Shown: in pieces, positions 45,603 to 57,100 of the stretch | Position numbering within the stretch: the first letter of the stretch is position 1 | Layout of the letters: the number at the start of each line of letters is the position of its first letter | Assembly: GCA_951812925.1 (NCBI GenBank) | Contig: OX638371.1 | Coordinates: 83,089,697-83,153,696, forward strand | Origin: Calliopum simillimum | Lineage: Eukaryota; Arthropoda; Insecta; Diptera; Lauxaniidae | Direction: 5' to 3' | DNA: 64,000 nt | The notes under the pieces: generated by a model | What the model was told of the DNA's origin: nothing | Database searches by the model: none | The model's input: the letters and a program-made list of their open reading frames with translations, nothing else | Position numbers and translations under genes: made by a program

Positions 45603-46897
45603 CTGAATATGAGCTCAATTACTTTTTTTGACTAATTCAGGGTCGCTGATTCCGAATCTGGCAATCGTTTTTTCCTATCTCGTCTGAGATTCGAGTTAAA
45701 GTGCAGAAAATGCTATTTCAGACATATGGCGAATATCTAGGGAGTAGTGTAGTTTATTTTGGTCAGCGACATTGAGTAACTCATGTCTTTGTCTTTGCAC
45801 TACATCTTTAACTTTTAAATTACATCATTACTTTGCGAGATATCATCCATTGAAGTTTAGCTATACAAATTTAATACAGTTCATGTCAGTGATTTGCGAT
45901 ACTTTTGTTTCAATAGCTGATATCTCGGAAAGTAATTATCCAATTGGAAAAGTACAAGTTTTAATTTCAAGAAGAATATCAAGGCTGTTCAATGCCGCTG
46001 ACAAAAGTGAACGATACTAATTTCTGGAAGTACGCCATATGACTGAAAAAAGCGTTTTCTGCACTTTAAATGTTTTTTTTTTTACCAACATCTTCGTTGA
46101 AATTTCGATACCTTTAGATGCTTACCGATATTTAGTATGTTTTTCGTTTTACCGATTTTTTAGATGTTTTCTAATAATTTTCGATACTTTTGGACTTTTT
46201 CCGAAATTTTGATGTTTTTCGATACACTTAGACTTTTTTTCCATTTGTTCAATGTATTTCAATAATTTTCAAAACTTTTGGACTTTTTTCGATATTTTTG
46301 CATGTTTTCGATGCTTTTAGACTTTGGCCGATATTTTACGATACTTTTGCTCATGCATATTTTAAATGTTTCCGATACACTTGGGCCTTTACAGAAATTT
46401 TATATGTTTTTCAATAAATTCCGATACTTCTGGACTTTTTTCGATATTTTGGATGTCACTGACATTTATAGATATTTTAGATGTTTCCGATACTTTTCGA
46501 CTATTGCCGATATTGTAGATGTTTTTCGAAATAGTTGGACTTTTACCAATTTCTTCGATGTATTTCGATACTTTTAGACCTTTACCTTTTTGCATGTTTT
46601 CGATGCTTTTAGACTTTTTCCGATTTAAAATGTTTTTCGAAACAGTTGCACTTTTACCGATTTCTTCCATGTACTTATTTCAATATTCTTCGATATTTTT
46701 GGACTTTTATTGATACTTTAAATGTTTTTCGATATTTTTGGACTTTTACAGATATTTTAGATGTTTTTAAGTATTTTGTGATACTTCTGGACTTTTTCCG
46801 ATATTTTCGATCAGACGTGATAGGAAAAAGTGGTTACCAGATTCGGAATCAGTGACCCTGAATTAGTCGAAAAAAGTAATCGAGATCATATTCAGAT
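45603..46897. mobile_element. TIR element with about 85-bp ends containing a minisatellite
   Basis: Ends 'ctgaatatgagctcaattac' and its inverse at 46877-46897; 'ctgattccgaatctgg' pairs with 'ccagattcggaatcag'. An inner inverted part (45690-45740 against 46020-46075) shows the original element was a fold-back, later widened by the minisatellite at 46076-46815. Confidence 0.78.
46076..46815. repeat. Degenerate 39-bp minisatellite
   Basis: About 18 diverged units close to 'tttttcgatacttttggact' plus 'tttaccgatattttagatg'. Because the unit is 39 bp, both strands stay open over long stretches (e.g. a 13-residue FRYFWTFTDILDV-like repeat). No evidence that it is translated. Confidence 0.75.
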
Positions 46898-46899
46898 TG

Positions 46900-47420
46900 G
46901 TTTCCTCTAAATTTGTTGTTTTATGTATGAAAAACTAATTTTTTTTATCCAAATATACTTTTTTAGGGAATTTGGGCAAAAAATGAAATCTTTATATGCC
47001 ATGTAATTTTTTGCAAAAAATGAATCCCCTTGCATTTATTCGCAGTTCAAAATCTTAAAAAACATAAAACATCTAAATAATTAAGTTAAATAATTGCAAA
47101 ATAAAGTGTGACAGCATAAATACAATCAACTAGCTAAATCGGATCATATTAAGAGGTCCCTCATGCGCCCAAACAATTTTTTAAAAATTTTTCTTATTTT
47201 TTAGCAATAAAATTATTTGAAACTTAACGTTTTTGTACAACAAATATTTACGGTTCCCTTGCTTATAACGGAATTTCTTTTATTTTCATTAACAACCAGG
47301 TTTGTCATAACTTCAGTACTAAAAGAGCTCTAAATAAAATAACTGTATATGTACAACATTACGTCACAGGAACATTTTTTTCAGCTAATCCAGATATTGG
47401 GGACAAGGCATAAAACAAAA
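46900..47420. other. 3' flank of the peptidase exon
   Basis: AT-rich. Minus-strand AATAAA near 47283-47278 could polyadenylate gene A. No coding exon seen. Confidence 0.45.
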
Positions 47421-47425
47421 CATAT

Positions 47426-48169
47426 TTATAACCATATCTTTAAAGCTTTTTCGGCATTACGCACCTGATTATCTTTTAGTTTATAAATGAGATTCAAGAT
47501 TTCTTTCCGTTTTTTTCCTGGCATTGTATGACAGTAATTGATTACCATGGGATCAGCTTTGCCTTCATAAACGTTTTTAATAAACTGTTCTATATTCTGT
47601 AGCATGAATAAGCCGCAATCATAGCCGTTTTGTTGCTGAGGAGTCTTAACATCAATAGATTGCGGCGTTCCATTAAAGCCTACCTCTTCTCTTAAAAATA
47701 ATATTAACGCTTTGATGGTTTTCCTTCGTGGATGTTTTGTTAACATTTCCTCTTTTTTGAAACATTTTCCGTGGGTCATGGAATCAAGCATATAAATGAC
47801 TGGTTCGATTGCGTTGCACTCATTTCGTAGTCTAATTATAGCGACGAACCAATGATAATTTTGCATTATGGGTACGATAATGTACTTATGGTTTTCAAGA
47901 TCGGCATCCATCCATGTTTTCGTCACATTTTTATATGATTGGTTTGAAGAAGCGATACAATGTAGCGCTTCATAGAAATTCGAATTAAAGATATGTATTT
48001 GATTTTGTAGTCTTTTATAATTTATAATTTCCCTCTTGATATATATAGTGTAAAATAACACTACATTGTCATCCAACCACTGTTGTGGTTCTAGTGATTT
48101 TAAATCTAAGCCTGTAAGGATGACGGTTTTTTCATCGGGTGGATACTCTAATACTGTTTCATTATCCAA
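47426..48169 (-). CDS. Ulp1/SENP-like SUMO protease catalytic domain (peptidase C48), terminal exon
   Basis: The exon opens at TTG right after a ttttag acceptor and runs 247 codons to TAA. Counting from the first exon residue: the N-terminal substrate-binding motif EPQQWLDDNVV (27-37); catalytic His106 in NYHWFVAII; catalytic Asp129 in YMLDSM; the oxyanion Gln near 179 in TPQQQNGYDCG; nucleophile Cys185 in DCGLF. All key residues of the C48 family are present and no frame is broken, so it is probably active. The length matches a whole Ulp1 catalytic domain. No signal peptide or membrane segment is visible. It resembles the SENP/Ulp group in general; I cannot assign it to a named fly gene such as Ulp1 or velo. 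Some DNA transposons carry Ulp1-like domains, but no terminal inverted repeats surround this exon and it is spliced to micro-exons of the locus, which favours a host gene. Confidence 0.92.
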   Translation of the reverse strand: MDNETVLEYPPDEKTVILTGLDLKSLEPQQWLDDNVVLFYTIYIKREIINYKRLQNQIHIFNSNFYEALHCIASSNQSYKNVTKTWMDADLENHKYIIVPIMQNYHWFVAIIRLRNECNAIEPVIYMLDSMTHGKCFKKEEMLTKHPRRKTIKALILFLREEVGFNGTPQSIDVKTPQQQNGYDCGLFMLQNIEQFIKNVYEGKADPMVINYCHTMPGKKRKEILNLIYKLKDNQVRNAEKALKIWL

Positions 48170-51100
48170 CTAAAAGTTGACAAGATATGTTATTTTAAAT
48201 ATTGTTAGAAATAATGACATCGAATAAAATATTAAACATACCACTGGTTTTCTGGGTATTGGTGGTACCTGTAAAACATGTTTTGTTTTTTTAGTATAAA
48301 TCAAGTATTTTAATCAAACTTTTTGCGTGGTTAGAAGACGTTGCAAAATACAGATATGAAAGGAAAATTATCGCAATAAAAATATTTTTTTCACAACAAA
48401 TTAGCAACGAAAGCTCTGCAAATTCTAAGCTAAAAATTTTTACATTGAAAAAAATAAATAAAAAATTTTAAATTTTTACACTGAAAAAAATAAAAAATTT
48501 TCATAACTCCCTAATTTTTAGCGCAACAAAATTTTTCTCTCCGCAACAAACTCTCTGCAAAAATCCTGCAAAATTTAAGCCTACTCCCGATCCCATCCGA
48601 TGAAGTTGTTTCGCTAACTTCATACACATGAATTTGTTGAAAAGCAGATGAATCATAAAGTATGGTAAGGGAGGGAAATATGGACCACCAATTTTTTTTT
48701 TTAAATGAAACTCAAAAAAAACATTAAATAAAACAATTAATTTTATGCCATTCATTTAATGAAACAATTTACCTTTATTCTGATTCACTTTTAGATAAAT
48801 ATCTCATCAAGATAAAGAATAAAAAATTTAAAAACTGAAAATACTCAAAATGAAGATAAAAAAAAGTGTAGTGTTGTATGGACTATATATGTAGTCTATA
48901 TCGCCCCACATGTTTATTTGGTACAGAAGTTGCATATAAAAATGTCACTTCCACATCCGGCACATTTTTCATGACTCCAAGAACGTAGATTACACATTCA
49001 ACCCAAAATTCGCCACGGCGAACTTCTGAGTAAAGGGTATTACTTTATATGCATTTTTCATCTTTTTTGTTTCATCTCATTTGTTTTTGAGGTTTTTTTC
49101 CTTGGTGGTCCATATTACCCACAGCACGTGTTGGTGAAATAAGTGGTTTTTTTATCAAAAAGTCTTGTGGTTAATAAACTAATTTGTGCTCATAAATGTC
49201 TTTAAAGTGAAATAACGAAATATACTCACTAGAAAAAAATTATCACTGATAATTTTTTTAGAAAAAACAACTTTACAGTAACATGTGACTTCACCGAACG
49301 ATAAAATTGCACTATTATAAGCTTTAGGTATTATCGTTAACGGTAAATCCTATGTACGCAGTGGAAAATAACCGTGTGGTCCATATTACCCACGTAGTTC
49401 ATATTTCCCTCCCTTACCCTACCGTTCTTATTTTATACAGTGGGCAGTATTTGTACAAAGTATTTTCTTTAGCAAGTTTTAAAATACTTCGAAACGTTAA
49501 ATGGCCTGTCGTTTCTATTATTGTTTTCCATTACTATAGATAAATATCATGTTCTGTCACTTGGATTATCCTCCTCATGTATTTTCTTATGAAAAAGAGC
49601 AAATTATTTTTAGTAGCCTTAATAATTTTTAGTCAAGCTAATTATTTTTGTACAAATCAAGATTCTTGAAGATTTTTATGCGATGAACACGATGACGTTT
49701 TCCGTACCACCGAATTTTTTTGCTGTCGAGTTAGTGAGGCCTGAATATAACCTGTTTTTGCATTAATTTTGAAGTAAGATTTTCTCAAAGTTTTGTGGCA
49801 TAAAAATAAGAAAACTGATGAAAAACGCTTTTTTTATTTACGGCCTTTGAGCGACCTCTAAATATTGTCCGATTTAGCTCCAATTTGAGACAGATATTAA
49901 CTAGCATAATTGGAATAAGAGCAGCCAAAAATTTTCAAAAAAAAAAGGATCACTCTTCCTAACGTTTATACAGAAAAGCTTAATATCTCTTATGCACATA
50001 CATATTTCGCGGTCTTCCCACACTGACAAAATATAGTACATAAATGAGTTTTACAAAGTGGTGCCGCAGTTAGCATTCGGCTTTCTTGAAGCTAAAACCA
50101 AATATACCGCCCTGTTCCCAATTCCACTTTCACGTCAAAGTGGGTATAAAGTGGAATGCAAAACTTTTTGAAAAGTTGGCATTATGCTAGGACTTTTCAA
50201 TTAATTTTGCTTTTTTATAGCTGTTTTTTCGATCAAATTGACAAAAAAAAATACACACATATAAGCTCCAGAGTTTTTCCCTTTTTTAGCGAGCAATTAT
50301 AATTTTTATTGCAAATGTAATATTATTAATATTGCAGAAATAAAAAACTATAACGAAAAAAATATTTTTTCCGATGACAAGTAAAAAGTCGGCAAATTGG
50401 CATTTTCGAAGTCAGTGTTTGTGTGAATTATTTGACATTTCCATTATATCGTGGTGTTAGTAAGAATAGTTCGAAAACAGGATGCCACCTGATTTTATTA
50501 CTTAAATTGCAACATAACATCTAATTAATCCAATAAAATGCACTGAGCATGAAAAAAAACTTTCTGAAATTCCTTCAAATCAGAGGAAACCCCATAATTG
50601 GGCATCTCGCCTAATACATTATTTTGACAGACAAAATTGCGAGCAGTTATAATTTCAAGTGCATTGCAGCAGCCGTTGTTAACGTGAAACTCAATTAAAG
50701 TGTATAAATTTAATAAAAATCCTTTTGATTCATAAATCTTGTTTACTTGTGTGCATTTTTTACCTGACAGCGAAAAAGTTTGCATTTCTACTGTGAAAAG
50801 TTAAACGTCTTGAACAGTCGTTGGATAGGCTTCACATCCACATCGAAAATAAAAAGTAATCAACAAGTCTTCGAAATTAAAAGTAATTGAAATTACACGG
50901 ATTACGGAACAGGCCGGAAAAAGTCAGTTTTTTAGCGTCATCTTTGATTTGCGTACCACAGGACAAATCCTACCCCCAATTGTTAATTAAGCCATTGTTT
51001 CCGGGAAATGGATAATATATAGAGGCAAATCCCTCCCCTTGGGACCTATCCCCAAGGACCACTATTAAGGGCGCTATCATACATATTGAAACTATATGAG

Positions 51101-54100
51101 GAGTGGTCGAACAAAAGATAACATTTCCAAGTTTTGTCTCTTTGCTATTTTTTTTTTATTTTTTTTGAAACATCGTATGTAAAACTAATATCTACATATT
51201 CCAGTTTTTATTGTTGTTTACGCGGGGAAATGTGTAAACTTTAAATCCCAAACTTAAGTGTAGTTTCCCCATGAACGGCAACACTACTGATCAATCTATA
51301 ACTACTCGTTGCATTCGGTCCCTGAAATTTCCAATAGGGGTTATCGTGAATCAAGATTCCCGGGGAATTTTCTTAAACTGCAATAGAGAATGCACGGCAG
51401 TCTGAGAAAATTCCCCGGGAATCTTGATTCACGATAACCCCCAATAAGTATTTATATTACTCGTTGACCCCAACGAGCGTTGCCGTCTTGCTCACTCTTA
51501 TATGAAATAATTGGCTGACAATTACCGAAAACAATTCTAAACTTGACATTTTAGAAAGTCTAAAGTTCAAGTTGGAATTGTTCTCACTCGTTGGAAATTA
51601 ACCATGTAGCAAGCAACTACAGCTCTTTATATTTGTGAAGTCTCTTTTTAATTTTTAATTTTATAAAGTTTATGTATTAATAAAAGTAGAACAAACTTAA
51701 GCCAAAGTGTTCTGAGTTATCTTTTTTATGGAAAATTCTTAAATGATCACGTAAAGGCAAAGAAAATTCATCGCTCCTCTTCGAAGTATCATCGTCGCCA
51801 ACAGCAACGATTCCTGTTCATAAAAGGAGACTTACAAAGTGGTTCCAGGTCCCCCACAGCGACCCTTGGTCTGAGGAACAGACTCATGGTCATCGCCAGA
51901 TGGGCATCGTGTGTATGCTCAGTGGACTAAGAGCGTCTCTACAATCATCGTAGCAGCGGCAGCTGAAGCGAAGTCTTAACAAAGGTTTACGCATGAAATT
52001 TAACATATAGCGAAAATTATAAAAGTGGTCCCCAACCAAACAAATGTGTTTGACAATTCCAAATCCGTATCCGGTCCAGTTTTATGAATAACAACAACGG
52101 TTTCGAAGCAAATTATCTCAACAATTTATTACAAAAGCTTTAAAAACATGAGTTACTACCTCATTTTTGGCAAAAATTCAGTTTTTTTTTTTTCAAAAAA
52201 TTTGAAAAACAATTCAATAGCTTGGAATTTGTGGCCCTAATTTAGAAGTTTTCTGTACCAATATTGTACCTTGTTAAAATATGGGTGACTTTCTAAATGC
52301 CAGTTTCAAAGCATAGCATTCCATAACGCCGCCAACAAATAATCAATACGCACTTAGTCGGCAACTAGCGAATCAACAACAAATTTCTTTTGATACTGCC
52401 GAAACTGGAAGTTTTTGATAACAAGGCTGCAAAAAAAAATCAAAACTCTGTGATAAACAGAAAAAGCATACAATTTCATGGGAAGAAGTATTGAGAAAAA
52501 TATAGGTAGTTGATGATATGTATTTGTTTTTGTTTTTGGCCAACTTACACTGTGGAACAAAATTTGGTCGAAAAAAGTTAATTCCCCGACCTATGCTAAA
52601 TATCTCTAAAACAAAATATTTTTACAAAATCTTTACTAGTTGTCAGAAAACATAATTTTGTTAAAGCCTTTTTTACGTTTAATTTCTTAGATGGCTCACT
52701 TGAGAAATTTTTGCCCATATGCCACATGTACTATACCAAAGTGTTTATATGGATCTAAGCTATATATAAGGCATAAATCCACCACTCGGGTGATTACTAT
52801 TGAGCCGAATGTCATAAAAGGCGAAAAATATCACTTTTTGGGAATTTTGTGCTCTAACTTGCCGGAAATGCATTTTAAAGGACCAATTTGTTGGTAAAAG
52901 TTGTAGATATAGACGAGACGAACAAAACCCCATCAGATGCAATAAAACTTAATTTGTTTAAGAGATATATCGAAAAAACCACATAGTTCAAGGTCCAAAA
53001 TTTAAACGGCCTTTTCTCGAAAACTAGAGCCAACTTGTACAAAATGGGCCAAATGGTCTTTTTTTTTACCTATATTTTCACCCCGCAGCGTCAGATCCGA
53101 GTTAACTTTTTTCGACCAAATTTTGTTCCACAGTGTTATGAAAGTGTTTAAGATTTTTCAAAAATTGGCCGCCATCAGAAACTAAAGTAACATTTAAAGT
53201 GCTAAAAGAATCTGAAAACATCGATTTTTCGCAAAAACCCTACTTTGACACTTAAGCTTGGAAAAAAAAAAAAATGTTTTTTAGTGAAACTAATAATGAG
53301 AGGTCTCCAGACTGAGTACTAAGAACCGCTCTATACATTTTTATAAAAATCTGAGAAGCAAACTGCAAATTTCGAAGAATTTTAGCTGGAAAGCTTCATT
53401 TTCATAATACACTTTACAGATGTACCAAATGTCAATTAACTGCATCAAGTAGTTTCAGTGATATTACGAATTAATTTTAAGGTGGGCGTGGCACCGCCCA
53501 CTTTTTTAGCCTTTGACCTAGCTTTTCTTTAAACTAAGATACTGTGATGATTATACTTTAGATGATTTTAAGCAATTTTAGCTCGTACAAGAAAAAAAGA
53601 TATAAACACACATAAAATCTTAGCTCGTATAAAAAGGGAAGATATTAATTTAGAATTAAATTTTATTTAATGCATAATTACCGGACGTGTAACTGGTTTG
53701 GCTATTATTGCACGACCTTTTGCCTGCAATAGAAAAGTTGTGTTTCAATATATTTCTTACAGAAATAAATTGCTTATATTAGAACGGCACAAATCAAAAA
53801 ACTCGATTTGCAGAAAGAACATATGAATTGGAAAAGTTATTTCGTTCTCAAACGGTGACGGGTAAAGATATTATGAAATTTTCACACAATATGAAGCTTA
53901 ACATAACGAATAATTCTGCATCATTAACTCAAAATTCACGTGTTTTGAGTTGTGCCGTTCTTGTTGTAAATGAGCATTAACTATAACGTATATAATTACC
54001 TGATTTGGCGCTGCTTGTGCATTTGGACCCTATGGATGGATATGAATATATGAAAATATGAAAAACAGGATGCTAAAAAATGTAAATCGCACTCTAAAAT

Positions 54101-57100
54101 TATGCAAGATTCTTTTTTTTAATTATTTGCATACTGCTTGAAATGCCAAATGTTAAAAAAAGTATATTGCATAGTTTTAGGGGGTGAGTTTTTTTTTAAC
54201 ATCCTGTTTTTCATATTTAGTACTAAATTTTTGTACGTATTATTAAGAGGTCGAAAAAAAATTTTTTTTCCCTTAAAATCAAAACCGATTAACTTTCAAA
54301 ATAAGCGGTTTAAAGCGAACTTTTTTTTTGTATGGGGATCGATACTATCTAGTGGATACTTAGGGTGGTCCCCATAGAAAAAATTTTTTTAAGCCGCATT
54401 ATCCCAAAGACCGCTTGATCGATTCACATGAAATTTACACCACCTAATCTTTTAATAAAAAGGCACTACAAAATCTTTATAAATTTTAATTAAGGTGACT
54501 ATTTAGGGTGGCTCCCATACAAAAATAAGTTTCAAATAGTATTTTACCGATAAAGTGATTCACATGAAGTTGTCACCAGCAATTATCATTCAGAGGCCTT
54601 TACCAAGCTACATAACTTTTATTTAGGGTGGTTCTCAAGCAAATATATCTTTAAAATTTAGTTTTAGTTGGCGCAAAGTTCACTGGGTCATCTAGTTTAA
54701 AATTATCTTTTGTACAATTACCTTACGACAAACTGGTTGGGCCACGTTTGCAGCACCTTGCCGCTGCAAGAGAAAAAATGGGTTTTAATATTTTTCTTAC
54801 AATTTTGCTAACAAAAATTCCAAAAACATTTATTATCTACAGTGTTTAAATATCAAAAACAAGATTAATAGTGAGTTAAGCGTCAGAAAAGCATATTAGA
54901 ATTTTTTGAACCCGGAATTGGGAAATTTTCTTTTAGTCAATGTCTATGAAATATCCATTTAAAAAATGCCTAAAATCATGCAATAAAAAGTTTCACATTA
55001 TAGCGCTTATGCCCCAGACAGACGACAGTTTAAATCTATATCAGTGGTCGGTAAATTAATGAGTGAGCGTTTATGTTTGAGAGAAGATACATAGATAGAA
55101 GAAAGAAAAGGAAAGAGAGAGCTAGGTAGATTTTTGAGTGCACAATTGTGCTATGGCTTGCCGGCCACTGATCTAGATTATAGACATAATAATGCAAATG
55201 TTGTTATTGTATGATTTTAGGCATTCTTACATATTTTAATAGACATTGACTAAAAGAAAATTTCGCAATTCAGGGGCCAAAAAATTCTACAACATCAAAA
55301 ACAAGATAAATAGCGAGTTAAGCATCAGAAAATCTAATTAGAATTTTTTGGACCCTGAATTGGAATTTGTGGGAAATTGTGCCCTTGAAATGGGTCGAAA
55401 ATGTTAATGCTCCCACCGGAAGTTCCACTAAACCACATACAACCTTAGCTCGTATAAAATGAGAAAATATTAATTTAGAATTAAATTTTAATTAATGTAT
55501 AATTACCGGACGTACAACTGGATTGACTATTCTTGCTCGACCTTGCGCCTGCAATAGAAAATTTGTGTTTTAATATATTTCTTAAAAAATAAATTTTTCA
55601 TTTTATTAAAAACAAAACTTTAAATTTCTTTCAAATAGAAAAAAAAATCTTGGAAAAAAATTTCGATATATCTTTTTTTCTAAAAACCTCCTACAAAAAT
55701 ATGGTGAAATTTGTATAGACATTTTTAAAAGTAAGTAAGAAATTGGAGAAGTTATTCAATATAAACCGGTTTTTTGTCATCTTAAGTTTTTTTTTTTTGA
55801 ATATCTAAACGGTTACTTCAATGTGTACACATACGCCTTATTTTTTGTAGATTTCTGGTTCTCTACAAAATTGAAACTATTACTTCTGAATTACGGTTTC
55901 AGAGATATCTTTCAAAACCAATATTTTCGAAACCTTAACGGTTTTTGAAGAATATCTCTTACACCGTCAGTCGCTCCAAAAAAAAAATTAATACGCTATA
56001 AAGAGAATTCAATTATCTTTTGAACGGTTTTTTGGATTTTATCATATGTGTTGCAACAAGTTTCAAATTGTCCGACAGTGTTTTTGAAGAATTAAAAAGT
56101 CTAATTAATTCTGAAAAATTCTAGCGTATACTTTCGCCGATTTTAAGCAATTTTAGCTAGTATGGGAAAAGAACATGCTTACTAGGGCTGTTTAAAAAAA
56201 AATTTTTTTTCGAATTTCTTAGATATACTTTGGCATCACGTTCTACATCATGATAAAATATCCCATAAATTTTTTCAGATTTTTAAATGCCTGCTGGCCC
56301 AAAAAGGTCTTAACATGTCTTGTCTTGAAGGTTTTTAAGAGCTCTTTTGAATGAGATCTTGTTAATTAAAAAATGTTCATTTCGTTTAAAGCACGATGCC
56401 TTTTTTCTTTGAAAAACCGTTAAATTTCGCCTTTTTAATGCAGTTTTTCGTTTTTTAAGAGGTGTAAAATTTTTTTTTGTCAAAATTACAACGTAGGTTT
56501 TAAAGTTCATTAAAAAACAAACAAAATGAATGTTTTTAAGTTACTTTAAAACAAATTTTTCAAATTGTTTGCCAACATTTTATAATTAATGCAAAAAAAA
56601 AAAAAAAAATATTAAAAATATATTTTTGCTTTGAGCCACCTTTAAAAATGAATTTAAAAACCTGAAAAAATTTATGGGATATTCTGTCATGGTGTAGAAC
56701 GTGATGCTAAAGTATATCTGGACCCTGTTATGCAATAACGAGTCAACCCTCAAAAAATTTTTTTTCGTCTTATGAATGCAGTTCGATTCTAAATGATAAG
56801 AAGGACTTATTTAAAAAAAAAACCGAACCAATATTTTGTTAAAAGAGGTTGAAAGAACAAAATTTGTTTGACACTTTCATATCATTTGTTCTACGACATC
56901 TACACAAAAACGTAAATATCTCAAAAGTAGTTTCGAGTAGGTTAACACATTATTGCATAACACTGTCCATCTAAGAAATTCGAAAAAAATTTTTTTTTCA
57001 ACAGCCCTAATGCTTGCATGTACAATGTACAATCTTAGGTCGAATTAATTTAGAATTAAATTTTATCTGATGTATAATTACCGGACGTGTAACTGGTTTG

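Noticed and set aside
46278..46855. Long plus- and minus-strand ORFs with 13-residue repeats
   Set aside because: They come from the 39-bp minisatellite, which stays open because its unit is a multiple of three.
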